Positions 1-7,927 are shown, counted from the stretch's first letter. The stretch: 19,088 nt of DNA from CAYMST01 sp964393115 (GCA_964393115.1 CAYMST010000072.1:1-19088); one strand, 5' to 3'. The notes: a model not told the origin generated them from the sequence alone. Numbers and translations: made by a program.

Positions 1-1467
1 GCAGTAGTTGATACTGAGTTCATCTTTGATAGAACCACCTGGTTGAATAACAGCTTTTATCCCGGCATTATCTGCAATTTCTACACAATCTGGAAATGGG
101 AAGAAGGCATCACTCGCCATAACAGCACCTTCAAGCTGAAAGTTAAAACTCTTTGCCTTTTCTATGGCTTGTTTTAGTGCATCAACGCGAGAAGTTTGGC
201 CTACGCCACTTGCCAATAGTTGTCTACCTTTTGTAAGAACAATGGTATTGGACTTGGTATGTTTACAGATCTTACTGGCAAAAGCTAATTCTTCAGTTTC
301 GTCAGAAGTCGGTGCTACTTTAGTTACTGTCTTAAAGCCCTCAATTTGGTCCGTAACCATATCAGCATCTTGTTCGATTACACCATTTAAAAGTGACTTA
401 GCGAGTTTTCCTCCACCGATTTTTCCCTTAAGCAAAAGAAGCACTCGATTTTTCTTGGATTTTAGTAACTCAAGTGCATCATCGTCGAAACCTGGTGCAA
501 TTAAGACTTCACAGAAAAGCTTATTAATTTCAGTAGCGGCATCTAGATCAACTTTCTTGTTGGTTACTAATACACCACCGAATGCAGATACGGTGTCTGC
601 TTCGAAAGCACGTAGGTAAGCTTCTTTTACCGAGTCACCCAAGGCAACGCCACAAGCATTATTGTGCTTCAAAATAGCAAAAGCGGTTTCAGTATCGAAT
701 TCTTCAATAAGCCTTACCGCAGCATCAATATCTACAAGGTTATTATAAGAAATCTCTTTGCCATGAAGCTGCTCTAACAAGTCCTCTAGGTTCCCATAAA
801 AAACCCCTTTTTGGTGAGGGTTTTCACCGTATCGAAGCGTTTTAGCACTTCGAATACTTTGTTTTAAAGAGGTAATCTCTTCTTTCTCATTGAAATAGTT
901 AAATATAGCACTATCATAATGAGAAGAAATATCAAACGCTTTGGCAGCAAATTTTCTTCTTTCGTCAATCGAGGTTGCACCGTCATTTTGCTCTAGAATT
1001 TGTGCAACATCTTCATATTGCTCGCGAGAGGAAACTATTAAAACGTCCTTGAAGTTTTTGGCGGCTGCTCTGATCAACGAGATACCACCGATATCAATTT
1101 TTTCAATTATATCTTGCTCCGCAGCACCGGAAGCCACGGTCTCTTCGAATGGATACAAATCCACAACAACCATATCAATTTCAGGGATTTCGAACTCCTG
1201 AAGTTGGTTAAGATCTGTTTCGTTTTCTCGTCGAGCAAGGATTCCTCCGAACACTTTAGGGTGGAGCGTTTTTACTCTTCCTCCTAAAATACTTGGATAA
1301 CTTGTAAGGTCTTCTACCGCTTCAACGTTCACTTCTTGATTTTCCAAGAAGGTCTGTGTTCCTCCGGTTGAGTAGATCGTTACATCATGTTTTTTCAGGA
1401 TGTTAGCGATCTTTTCAAGATTGTCTTTGTAAAAAACAGAAACAAGAGCGGATTTAATCTTTTTCAT
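1..1467 (-). CDS. purH: Bifunctional AICAR formyltransferase / IMP cyclohydrolase PurH, 3' end cut by window
   Basis: PurH catalyses the last two steps of de novo purine synthesis in the cytoplasm: formylation of AICAR with 10-formyl-THF, then ring closure to IMP. My translation from the ATG at 1467 reads MKKIKSALVSVFYKDNLEKI and stays open for 489 codons to base 1. The N-terminal IMP cyclohydrolase domain shows STGGT (residues 33-37) and GGRVKTLHPKVFGG, with the Lys-Thr pair at 66-67. The transformylase domain shows the RYGENPHQ motif and KHNNACGVA, followed further on by SAFGG. The last visible residues are GGSIKDELSINYC, close to the usual C-terminus, so only about 20 residues lie outside the window. 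It is preceded by a 141-bp gap with a good -7 box, so it is probably transcribed from its own promoter and not only from purN. Confidence 0.96.
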   Translation of the reverse strand, partial: MKKIKSALVSVFYKDNLEKIANILKKHDVTIYSTGGTQTFLENQEVNVEAVEDLTSYPSILGGRVKTLHPKVFGGILARRENETDLNQLQEFEIPEIDMVVVDLYPFEETVASGAAEQDIIEKIDIGGISLIRAAAKNFKDVLIVSSREQYEDVAQILEQNDGATSIDERRKFAAKAFDISSHYDSAIFNYFNEKEEITSLKQSIRSAKTLRYGENPHQKGVFYGNLEDLLEQLHGKEISYNNLVDIDAAVRLIEEFDTETAFAILKHNNACGVALGDSVKEAYLRAFEADTVSAFGGVLVTNKKVDLDAATEINKLFCEVLIAPGFDDDALELLKSKKNRVLLLLKGKIGGGKLAKSLLNGVIEQDADMVTDQIEGFKTVTKVAPTSDETEELAFASKICKHTKSNTIVLTKGRQLLASGVGQTSRVDALKQAIEKAKSFNFQLEGAVMASDAFFPFPDCVEIADNAGIKAVIQPGGSIKDELSINYC

Positions 1468-1544
1468 TTGTGTTAAAATCTGATTGTCAGCTGGTTATGT
1501 TATGTCGCCGACGGGTTTTGCAAATGTCTGAACGAGAAAAGGCG

Positions 1545-1552
1545 CAAATATA
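1545..1552 (-). promoter_or_regulatory. Bacteroidota-type -7 box upstream of purH
   Basis: On the minus strand the sequence TATATTTG matches the Bacteroidota -7 consensus TAnnTTTG exactly. No TTTG-like -33 element is found 18-21 bp upstream, so only half of the promoter is recognisable. Transcription would start near 1538, giving a leader of about 70 nt before the purH ATG. I see no purine riboswitch or convincing pur operator in that leader. Confidence 0.5.
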
Positions 1553-1608
1553 GATAATTTGATTGTAGCCGAAGCGCCTATCGGCCTTCCAATTGAATAA
1601 AGTTACAT

Positions 1609-2172
1609 TTAGAGATACTGTTCGATGACTTTTGGGAAGTGCTCGTATTCCAGTTGATGAATTTTTTGTGCTAAAGACTCATAAGTATCATTGTTGTTGA
1701 CTGGGCAACTCGCTTGAAACAACACCTGACCATCATCATACTTTTCATTGACAAGGTGAATGGTAATACCGCTTTCCTGTTCTTTGTTTTCAATGACCGC
1801 CTTGTGCACATGATCTCCGTACATGCCTTTTCCGCCATATTTAGGCAATAGCGCAGGATGTATATTAATGATTTTATCGGGAAATGCACCAATTAGACGT
1901 TTTGGTACCAACCATAAAAAACCCGCGAGTATGACTGCGTCAATTTGGTGGCCCTTAAGGGTGTCTAATACAAAATCACCGTGGTAAAACTGGTCTCGAT
2001 CAAAGGTAATACTCTTGATACCAAGTCTTTCGGCACGTTTATGTACTCCTGCCTTGACGCTATTTGACAATATTAGCTCTACTCGAATAGAGGTGTTATG
2101 CTCATTAAAGTAGTTGAAAATATTCTCAGCGTTAGAACCGCTCCCGGAAGCAAATATGGCAATCTTAATCAT
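1609..2172 (-). CDS. purN: Phosphoribosylglycinamide formyltransferase PurN (GAR transformylase)
   Basis: PurN transfers a formyl group from 10-formyl-THF to GAR, the third step of de novo purine synthesis. The 187-residue protein has the N-terminal phosphate-binding loop FASGSGSN (residues 7-14). The catalytic Asn-x-His is in INIHPALLP, with Asn103 and His105, and the conserved Asp lies in the YDDGQ segment at 145-149. The length is slightly under the E. coli enzyme (212), mainly at the C-terminus, as is usual for this phylum. It lies 18 bp downstream of the UbiA-family gene on the same strand and upstream of purH. The context fits purine biosynthesis, although the adjacent prenyltransferase is functionally unrelated. 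Confidence 0.95.
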   Translation of the reverse strand: MIKIAIFASGSGSNAENIFNYFNEHNTSIRVELILSNSVKAGVHKRAERLGIKSITFDRDQFYHGDFVLDTLKGHQIDAVILAGFLWLVPKRLIGAFPDKIINIHPALLPKYGGKGMYGDHVHKAVIENKEQESGITIHLVNEKYDDGQVLFQASCPVNNNDTYESLAQKIHQLEYEHFPKVIEQYL

Positions 2173-2190
2173 CCCACAAATATCAGATAA

Positions 2191-3048
2191 CTAAAGTAAA
2201 GGCATGCTCAGAATCCCTAATATCATGATGAATTTTGCATATAAGCTAAGGTGAGAAAAACGCTTTACAGTATCGGAGCGATAAAGTAATATCATAAAGT
2301 GAGTAAACGGGACAATCAAAATAAGAAAGTAAAACCAAACTAACCGGCTATTGGCCGTGATAAGGAAGTAAAATACAACCGCTAGAAAAATGCTGACGAT
2401 GAAATAAATGATGAGCTTAGTTTTACTCACACCGAATAAAATTGGTAGAGTTTGACAGTCATGAGCTTTATCCCCTTTAAGGTCCTCTAAGTCTTTGATT
2501 ATCTCTCGAACTAACGTGACAACTGCTGCGAAAAAACTGTAGATAAATAAATTTTGAGAATAGCTACCAAAATAAACCCCGATAATCAACAGCGATAAAC
2601 CTGTTAATATTCCAATGGTAAGGTTTCCAATAAAAGGCATTCTTTTTAGCCTGTTGGAGTAACTCCAGAGCAATAAAATTGAAACTGCGTTAATTAATCC
2701 TATTTTCCATGATACCAATATCCCAAGGACTAACCCTAGTCCGTTTAAGCATATTTGCGTGAGTAAAACCGGCCTTCTTTTGAGTTTAGTTCCAACGACT
2801 ACTCTTTCTGGCTTATTGATCAGATCAATTTTTATATCGTAGTAATCATTGATTCCATAACCTGCAGCAGCGATAAGCAATGTGGAGATTATTGTTGCCA
2901 ATAAGCCAAGGTCATAAAAGGATGATGTTTTTTCAATTAGAAAAAATGCCACAGCGTATTGGGTGCCTAATATCATAATCAGGTTTTGCGCCCTGAAAAG
3001 CCTAAAGTACCCTGAGAGCGAAAATCTTTTGGGTTCATTTGAAGACAT
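2191..3048 (-). CDS. UbiA-family membrane prenyltransferase
   Basis: This 285-residue polytopic membrane protein belongs to the UbiA superfamily, which joins an isoprenyl diphosphate to an acceptor at the membrane. Both Mg-diphosphate binding motifs are present: NDYYDIKID at 67-75 and DLEDLKGD at 186-193. The segment YSNRLKRMPFIGN at 130-142 is also typical. About eight or nine hydrophobic helices fill the rest. Bacteroidota members like this are often labelled geranylgeranylglycerol-phosphate geranylgeranyltransferase, but the acceptor cannot be read from sequence. Menaquinone (MenA-like) or another lipid acceptor remains possible, so I give no gene symbol. It is probably co-transcribed with purN, 18 bp away, from a candidate promoter just upstream. 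Confidence 0.88.
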   Translation of the reverse strand: MSSNEPKRFSLSGYFRLFRAQNLIMILGTQYAVAFFLIEKTSSFYDLGLLATIISTLLIAAAGYGINDYYDIKIDLINKPERVVVGTKLKRRPVLLTQICLNGLGLVLGILVSWKIGLINAVSILLLWSYSNRLKRMPFIGNLTIGILTGLSLLIIGVYFGSYSQNLFIYSFFAAVVTLVREIIKDLEDLKGDKAHDCQTLPILFGVSKTKLIIYFIVSIFLAVVFYFLITANSRLVWFYFLILIVPFTHFMILLYRSDTVKRFSHLSLYAKFIMILGILSMPLL

Positions 3049-3073
3049 TCTAAACCATTAGAATTGAGATGCT

Positions 3074-3106
3074 CAAAGGTCGTGATTATTTAGGTAACCT
3101 ATCAAA
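3074..3106 (-). promoter_or_regulatory. Candidate promoter of the ubiA-like/purN unit
   Basis: Read on the minus strand, TTTG at 3106-3103 is followed after 21 bp by GACCTTTG at 3081-3074. This is one mismatch from the Bacteroidota -7 consensus TAnnTTTG, with an acceptable spacer. The start point would fall about 20 nt before the prenyltransferase ATG. The call is tentative, because the motif is short and the genome is AT-rich. Confidence 0.3.
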
Positions 3107-3120
3107 GAATTGTATTCTAC

Positions 3121-3240
3121 TTACAAGCACTCTATGATGTTAACTATTATCTGGTTTATACTTTTCTCGTTTTTAGCCAAAGGCGTCGTGAAAATATCAT
3201 AAAACTGATTTTCTTTTCCAATCCCATCTTTTGATATCAT
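3121..3240 (-). CDS. Hypothetical 39-residue ORF overlapping the ccmF stop codon
   Basis: The ATG at 3240 shares bases with the ccmF stop (ATGA overlap), an arrangement typical of translational coupling. It reads MISKDGIGKENQFYDIFTTP, continues to residue 39 (ending IIECL) and stops at TAA 3121-3123. The product is small and mixed polar/hydrophobic, with no signal peptide, no transmembrane segment and no motif that I recognise. It fills most of the 188-bp gap between ccmF and the prenyltransferase gene. It could be a true small gene of the ccm operon, a remnant of a longer gene, or a chance reading frame. Confidence 0.3.
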   Translation of the reverse strand: MISKDGIGKENQFYDIFTTPLAKNEKSINQIIVNIIECL

Positions 3241-5756
3241 TCTATCCCTTTATCTCTCATTTTTATAAAGTTAGAATATCGCCTGTAGAGTGCCATAATA
3301 AATCCGAATATCATAATAATCGTACCAACCCATAATAGGTTGATCAATGGCTTCTCCAGTGCTTCTATAATAATCCAGTCTTTTTGAGTGGTTTCGATGC
3401 TCAATTCAAAAGTGTTTGTTTCTGGCAATATATTAAGTAGCGTCACCTTTGAGGCAATTTCCAATGATTCATCGGGAATTCGACCTACCATTTTATTCTT
3501 AATTAAGAAAATCGGTTCCAATAAAACCGTGCCTGCTGGTCCTAATACGGATATGCTGGCCTTTACAGCTACATCTTCATTAGAAAGCTCTATATCATCA
3601 ATGCTAAATATGCGGTTGATAGACTCTAACGTGGCAACAAAGTCATTGATAAAAAATTGAGCACCCACTTGAGTTTCTAGCGTATCACTATGTTTCCATT
3701 GTTCCTTTTCGTCAGGATCGGGGAATGTTCTAACGTGCGCATAGAGGTCACTTTTAAGTGTATGTCTAATATCCGGGGAGTACACTACCATCTCTTTGCT
3801 TTCATCTGTTTGCACAACAGGGTAGATTTTAAAATTTTGACCATCCTTGTGCTTTATAGATACTTCAAAGTATGTTTTACCAGCATCTATTAAAGTCACG
3901 GTGTCCCCTTTTTTTAGATTAAGGCTATTTATTTCGCGTTTTACAATTTTTCTAACTGGAGAAAGAGTTGGTTGCAGTAACTCATCTTTTACATAAGCAT
4001 TTGTCTCCCTGATTCTTCTTCTTTTACCCAAATAGTTAATCTCATATTCTCCCATTTGTCTCGGCTCGTTGAGAAATATTAACAGGTTTTTTTGATTGAT
4101 TTCTTCTGGTAAATCTCTGCTCCAAACCATGCCAGTATTATTCAGCGAAATTGTCTTGGAAAAACCTGAAGAATACAGAATCCCAATTAGCATAATTCCC
4201 AGTCCCATATGTGTGATGGCACCACCAGATAACTTATAGCTACTCTTAAAAAGCGGAATCGCAATAAAGAGATTGGCCGTAATAGTAAATATGCTGCACG
4301 TCAATAAGAGCATATAACTTGGTTCATGTAGGTCTCCTAAAAAGAAAATAACGCTACTAATTACCAAAGCGACTATGATGGGTTTGGAGATAGTTTCTTG
4401 TAGTTTTTGCTTATCTATCTTTTTCCACCAAAAGAACTGACCAAATCCTGAAAGCAAAGCCAACGCTATAGCAAACCATATTTGAAATTTGGAGTAAAAC
4501 TCGACTTGATCTACTGGAGGAGCTAGATTCGAATCGATACCGACATTTTGTAAAATGGCATTAAAAACCGGTATTGAGGTGGGAATAATAATTTGGAAGG
4601 CCATCAGAGTAAGCACTATGGTCCCTAAAAAAATCCAAAACTCTCTAGAATAAACGGAGGGTTCGTCATTATCAGATTTTAAGTTCTTCCAAGCCTTCCA
4701 ACAGACGAAGATGGTGACTACAACAAAGGTTAATAGATAAATTAACAATTGTCCAGACAACCCAAGATCCGTAAACGAGTGAACCGAGGAGTTGCCAAGA
4801 ATCCCGGATCGAGTAAGAAAGGTAGAATATAAAATGAGTAAGAATACACTTAAAACAAGAATAATAGCAGACTTTAGAGCCGTATTGCTGGTCTTAAAAC
4901 TTATCATGGTGTGCAACGCTGCAATCTGAACTAGCCATGGTACGTAAACAGCATTTTCTACAGGATCCCAATTCCAATACCCACCAAAATTAAGTGTCTC
5001 ATAAGCCCAGTAAGCACCCATCAATATGCCTACTCCCAAGATTAAACTGGAAAATATGGTCCACGGCAAGGCTGGACGTACCCAACCTCGGTACTTACCT
5101 ACCCACAAGCCTGCTAGGCAATAGGCAAATGGCACAAGGGTGGTTGCGAACCCTAAAAATAACGTCGGAGGATGGATGACCATCCAATAATTTTGAAGAA
5201 GTATATTCAGACCACTGCCGTCTTCGGGAATAAAGTTAGGGTTTGTATTGAAGATTGGAGCGGCAATCGCATCTCTCAATAAAATAAATGGGGAACTTCC
5301 AATTTTTAGCCATTCAAATGGTGCGATCCCAAGAATCATAGATAGCAGGAACAACTGAACACCAGAGAAAATGGTCATTACTGGTGCTTCCCAAAACTTG
5401 TTGGTCTTCAGAATAATAAAACCAAGAATGACATTCCAGAATATCCATAATAGAAAAGACCCTTCTTGGCCTTCCCAAAAACAGGATATTTGATAGTAGA
5501 CCGGAAGCAATCTAGAAGAGTGACTGAAGGCATAATGGTATTCAAAATAGTGCTGATTGATAATGAAAAATAAGGTAGCTACTACACCAATTGTTGCCAG
5601 GCCGTGTATGATGAACATACTCCGCGCGAATGATTTAGTAACCCATTTATCACCAGTTTGCGTCCTAATTAAATAGGAAACGATTGAGGCAAGAGCAAAA
5701 CAAAAGGCTATAATAACAAATAGCTCTCCTAACTTCCCTATCCCAACATGAATCAT
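3237..5756 (-). CDS. ccmF: Cytochrome c heme lyase CcmF (CcmF/CycK family)
   Basis: CcmF is the membrane protein of System I cytochrome c maturation that takes heme from holo-CcmE and attaches it to apocytochrome c. The tryptophan-rich periplasmic WWD motif is GGYWNWDPVENAVYVPWL at 258-275. The four conserved histidines can be placed: His195 in MVIHPPTLFLG, His282 in ALHTM, His326 in SSVHSF and His516 in ITHMG. About a dozen transmembrane helices precede residue 535, and one final helix spans about 804-823. At 839 residues it is about 190 longer than the E. coli protein. The extra length is a soluble, presumably periplasmic region at about 535-800. It is the last recognisable ccm gene of the cluster, 37 bp after ccmE. 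Confidence 0.95.
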   Translation of the reverse strand: MIHVGIGKLGELFVIIAFCFALASIVSYLIRTQTGDKWVTKSFARSMFIIHGLATIGVVATLFFIINQHYFEYHYAFSHSSRLLPVYYQISCFWEGQEGSFLLWIFWNVILGFIILKTNKFWEAPVMTIFSGVQLFLLSMILGIAPFEWLKIGSSPFILLRDAIAAPIFNTNPNFIPEDGSGLNILLQNYWMVIHPPTLFLGFATTLVPFAYCLAGLWVGKYRGWVRPALPWTIFSSLILGVGILMGAYWAYETLNFGGYWNWDPVENAVYVPWLVQIAALHTMISFKTSNTALKSAIILVLSVFLLILYSTFLTRSGILGNSSVHSFTDLGLSGQLLIYLLTFVVVTIFVCWKAWKNLKSDNDEPSVYSREFWIFLGTIVLTLMAFQIIIPTSIPVFNAILQNVGIDSNLAPPVDQVEFYSKFQIWFAIALALLSGFGQFFWWKKIDKQKLQETISKPIIVALVISSVIFFLGDLHEPSYMLLLTCSIFTITANLFIAIPLFKSSYKLSGGAITHMGLGIMLIGILYSSGFSKTISLNNTGMVWSRDLPEEINQKNLLIFLNEPRQMGEYEINYLGKRRRIRETNAYVKDELLQPTLSPVRKIVKREINSLNLKKGDTVTLIDAGKTYFEVSIKHKDGQNFKIYPVVQTDESKEMVVYSPDIRHTLKSDLYAHVRTFPDPDEKEQWKHSDTLETQVGAQFFINDFVATLESINRIFSIDDIELSNEDVAVKASISVLGPAGTVLLEPIFLIKNKMVGRIPDESLEIASKVTLLNILPETNTFELSIETTQKDWIIIEALEKPLINLLWVGTIIMIFGFIMALYRRYSNFIKMRDKGIE

Positions 5757-5793
5757 CCTAAACTATTTTATACTATACCTAGAAATTGGTTCT

Positions 5794-6195
5794 TTAGATA
5801 CTCTCTTCTTGGTACTTCGAAGGGCACTTCATTAATATCTTCTGTGCTAAAAATGTATTGTTATTCCTGTATGAGCCTATTACCACTACTTGTTCGGACT
5901 TCATAAAGTCCATGGGCATAGGTTCATTGTAAACTACTTTTTGAACGAAGTCGTTTTCGTCAACCATATTAAAACTAAAAGATAGTTTATCTGGACTTTC
6001 GCTTATTCCGAATACAGCACCATCGGCATGTTTGGTTAACTCACCGACTACATGAATTTTTTTTGAGCTTCCTTTATCATAAAGGGCTTTTGCTTCCCCA
6101 AAATTAACGTACGTACTTGCATCACTAGCGGTACTTACTATAACAGATATTGCAACCGCAATTACCACTATACCGATTATATGTATTTTCTTCAT
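5794..6195 (-). CDS. ccmE: Heme chaperone CcmE, CxxxY variant
   Basis: CcmE is a membrane-anchored periplasmic heme carrier that receives heme from CcmC and delivers it to CcmF. The 133-residue protein has one N-terminal anchor (about residues 4-22) followed by an OB-fold-like beta domain, with IHVVGELTK at 47-55 and EQVVVIGSYR at about 100-109. Near the C-terminus, after FLAQKILMK, the site is CPSKY: Cys124 and Tyr128. In classical CcmE this position is His-x3-Tyr and the His binds heme covalently. A Cys-x3-Tyr site is known from the variant System I of archaea and some Desulfovibrio. It is slightly shorter than E. coli CcmE (159), mostly because it lacks a long C-terminal tail. It lies 12 bp downstream of the ccmD-like gene. 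Confidence 0.93.
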   Translation of the reverse strand: MKKIHIIGIVVIAVAISVIVSTASDASTYVNFGEAKALYDKGSSKKIHVVGELTKHADGAVFGISESPDKLSFSFNMVDENDFVQKVVYNEPMPMDFMKSEQVVVIGSYRNNNTFLAQKILMKCPSKYQEESI

Positions 6196-6207
6196 AAGAT
6201 GATCCGC

Positions 6208-6450
6208 TTAATTGTTATCACTTATTTCATTAATCTGTTTTTCTAATCGCTTTGTTTGCCTATCCATAGAATAGAGGTAAAATACTATACCTATTAATAT
6301 GACAACTAAAACGACGACGACGACATATATTTTACCATTCGACCTCATGGTATCTGCCATTTCCACGTCATTATTTTGAGCAATCGCATAGTGTACGGAT
6401 AGAAATACAGCTGCTAAAAACTGTATAACCTTAGTATAAATTCTTTTCAT
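6208..6450 (-). CDS. CcmD-like small membrane protein
   Basis: This is an 80-residue protein whose N-terminus looks like a signal peptide (MKRIYTKVIQ, hydrophobic run, then AIA at 22-24). It is followed by MADTMRSNGK, a strong transmembrane helix at about 41-60, and a basic/polar tail with DRQTKRLEKQI. The last 50 residues resemble CcmD, the small protein that helps release holo-CcmE from CcmC and the CcmAB ATPase in System I. The gene starts within the last 20 bp of ccmC and ends 12 bp before ccmE, the position ccmD occupies in other organisms. An internal ATG at 6360 would give a canonical 50-residue CcmD, but the upstream signal-like segment argues for the longer form. The assignment rests on position and topology rather than on catalytic residues. 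Confidence 0.75.
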   Translation of the reverse strand: MKRIYTKVIQFLAAVFLSVHYAIAQNNDVEMADTMRSNGKIYVVVVVLVVILIGIVFYLYSMDRQTKRLEKQINEISDNN

Positions 6451-7114
6451 TGATTAATCGTTCAATTTTTCTTTTTCTAATTCCGACGGTAGTGACCCAT
6501 AATCCCAGAAATGTCCATCCAATTACCGCTGGATAAAATACCATTCTCAGGTTGCTATCTAAATCATAAGAGTTAAAACCCGGATTACCTCCATTTCCTG
6601 GGTGTAAAGAGTCTTTTAGCCTTGGCAAAATGAATAATAGAGCAATTAGAACTGGAAAAGAGAATATGTTGTAAATACCACTTATTCGCGTTCTTTGGTC
6701 ACTATCAGTTAGGGAACCGCGTAATATGAAATAGGCTAGGTATATGAGCATGCCAACAGCAGCTGCATTCTGTTTTGGATCTCCGCTCCAGTACTCTCCC
6801 CATGTGTATTTTGCCCAGACCATTCCCGTAATTAGTCCCAAGGACCCAAAAACAGTTCCAGATTTGGCTAATTCTACGGCGTAATCGTCGAAATTCTGAT
6901 TATGGCCTGACAAGCTTCTTATCGCATAGATCCATGATAGCATTAATAATATAACCATACCAAACCACATGGGAACATGAAAATGCAAGGCCCTAATAGT
7001 TTCGTTTAATATGGCCAATCGAGGCACTGTCATTAAAAAACCTCCAATCACAGTGTACAGTAAAAGAACTATGACTACCAGTTTCCAAATATTATTTTTC
7101 AGAAAATACTTCAT
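6431..7114 (-). CDS. ccmC: Heme exporter / heme:CcmE ligation protein CcmC
   Basis: CcmC presents heme at the outer face of the cytoplasmic membrane and loads it onto CcmE. The 227-residue protein has six predicted helices. The two conserved periplasmic heme-ligand histidines are His46 in HFHVPMW and His171 in KDSLHPG. The tryptophan-rich loop at 105-116 reads WGEYWSGDPKQN. The classical form is WGxxWxWDxRLT, so the second Trp-Asp context and the RLT end are altered while the WG, W and D are kept. It starts 1 bp after the end of ccmB and overlaps the ccmD-like gene by 20 bp, so expression is probably coupled. The clade may use this loop version generally. Confidence 0.92.
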   Translation of the reverse strand: MKYFLKNNIWKLVVIVLLLYTVIGGFLMTVPRLAILNETIRALHFHVPMWFGMVILLMLSWIYAIRSLSGHNQNFDDYAVELAKSGTVFGSLGLITGMVWAKYTWGEYWSGDPKQNAAAVGMLIYLAYFILRGSLTDSDQRTRISGIYNIFSFPVLIALLFILPRLKDSLHPGNGGNPGFNSYDLDSNLRMVFYPAVIGWTFLGLWVTTVGIRKRKIERLINEKNLY

Positions 7115-7115
7115 A

Positions 7116-7778
7116 TCAGCTACGCCATAAATACGGAAAGAGCAACAGACTTAATGTAATAACGATACAGTCTATACTCCCAAGTACTAATAAATCATTA
7201 TTAAAAGTGAGGTAAAAGTCTGGTTTGACTGCTCCCTTTGAAATTCGAATCACAATTAATAGTAATGGCAAAATTAGTGGTAATCCTAATATTGACATCA
7301 ACATATGACCGTTTGATCCGGTTTTTGCTGCAATTCCAGATAAAAGGGTCAGAATTCCTGAAAATCCTAATGAACTTAATACAATAGTCCACCCAAAATA
7401 GGTGAAATTTACTATCGGACTAGATATGGTGATCCAAAACATGATGTATCCAAGAGTAGAAATAGCGAATACAAGACCTGTATTGTAGATTATTTTAGAA
7501 GCTATAATGGCTATCGGGTTGGCGATTGTAAAGTAATAAATGTTTCTACTTTCACTGGTACCTAAAAAAGTTTTGGCAACCGCGTTAAATGCTGAAAAAG
7601 TGATCATGATCCAATAAAGTACTACCCATACCTTTGCATCGAGCACTGCATTTCCAAATGATAAATAACAAATAAAAGTGATGGATATCGTATAAAGTAG
7701 AACGGCATTGAGTGCACTCTTTTCTTTAAATTCTATTAAATATTCCTTTTGGATAAGTGTAAATATCTCGTTTAGCAT
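7116..7778 (-). CDS. ccmB: Heme exporter permease CcmB
   Basis: This is a 220-residue polytopic protein, the same length as E. coli CcmB. It starts with a cytoplasmic LIQKEYLIEFKEKSALNAVL segment typical of CcmB, followed by about six transmembrane helices. FLGTSESRNIYYF at 71-83 and the glycine-rich helix GILTLLSGIAAKTGSNG match the family pattern. CcmB is the membrane subunit of the CcmAB ABC complex that uses ATP to free holo-CcmE from CcmC. It is the first gene of the cluster. The ATPase partner ccmA is not found upstream, where the strand switches to the polysaccharide locus, so it must be encoded elsewhere. The call rests on family resemblance and operon position. Confidence 0.9.
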   Translation of the reverse strand: MLNEIFTLIQKEYLIEFKEKSALNAVLLYTISITFICYLSFGNAVLDAKVWVVLYWIMITFSAFNAVAKTFLGTSESRNIYYFTIANPIAIIASKIIYNTGLVFAISTLGYIMFWITISSPIVNFTYFGWTIVLSSLGFSGILTLLSGIAAKTGSNGHMLMSILGLPLILPLLLIVIRISKGAVKPDFYLTFNNDLLVLGSIDCIVITLSLLLFPYLWRS

Positions 7779-7784
7779 GAACGC

Positions 7785-7800
7785 GCAATTTAGTAATTGC
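7785..7800. repeat. Short perfect inverted repeat just upstream of ccmB
   Basis: GCAATT and AATTGC flank a 4-bp TAGT spacer. The repeat lies 7 bp upstream of the ccmB ATG, where it could form a weak hairpin near the translation start or act as an operator. It is short and AT-rich, so it may be chance. Confidence 0.25.
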
Positions 7801-7803
7801 TTC

Positions 7804-7834
7804 TTTAACCATCCGAGATCAATTCATAGTTTTG
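7804..7834 (+). promoter_or_regulatory. Candidate promoter of the polysaccharide locus
   Basis: TAGTTTTG at 7827-7834 matches the Bacteroidota -7 consensus TAnnTTTG exactly. TTTA at 7804-7807, 19 bp upstream, is one base from the -33 TTTG element. Transcription would start near 7840, leaving a leader of about 85-90 nt before the epimerase ATG at 7928. This lies in the 149-bp divergent region between ccmB and the epimerase. I found no matching minus-strand promoter for ccmB. Confidence 0.42.
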
Positions 7835-7927
7835 GATTCTTACACATATACCCCTAGCATTGCAAGAGAAGTAATTTTTTAACTGTAACATGCCATTGAG
7901 CCCGAAAATTAAATACATTCAAATCCT

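Noticed and set aside
164..619. 151-codon plus-strand frame and another at 941-1201
   Set aside because: Both lie antisense to purH, whose conserved motifs are in the minus-strand frame; they have no recognisable features.
1504..1512. GTCGCCGAC palindrome in the purH leader
   Set aside because: Only 9 bp with a 4-bp arm; expected by chance and unlike the known PurR operator.
1569..1588. GCCGA/TCGGC stem downstream of purN as an intrinsic terminator
   Set aside because: Only a 5-bp stem with an 8-nt loop and no T-run after it on the minus strand.
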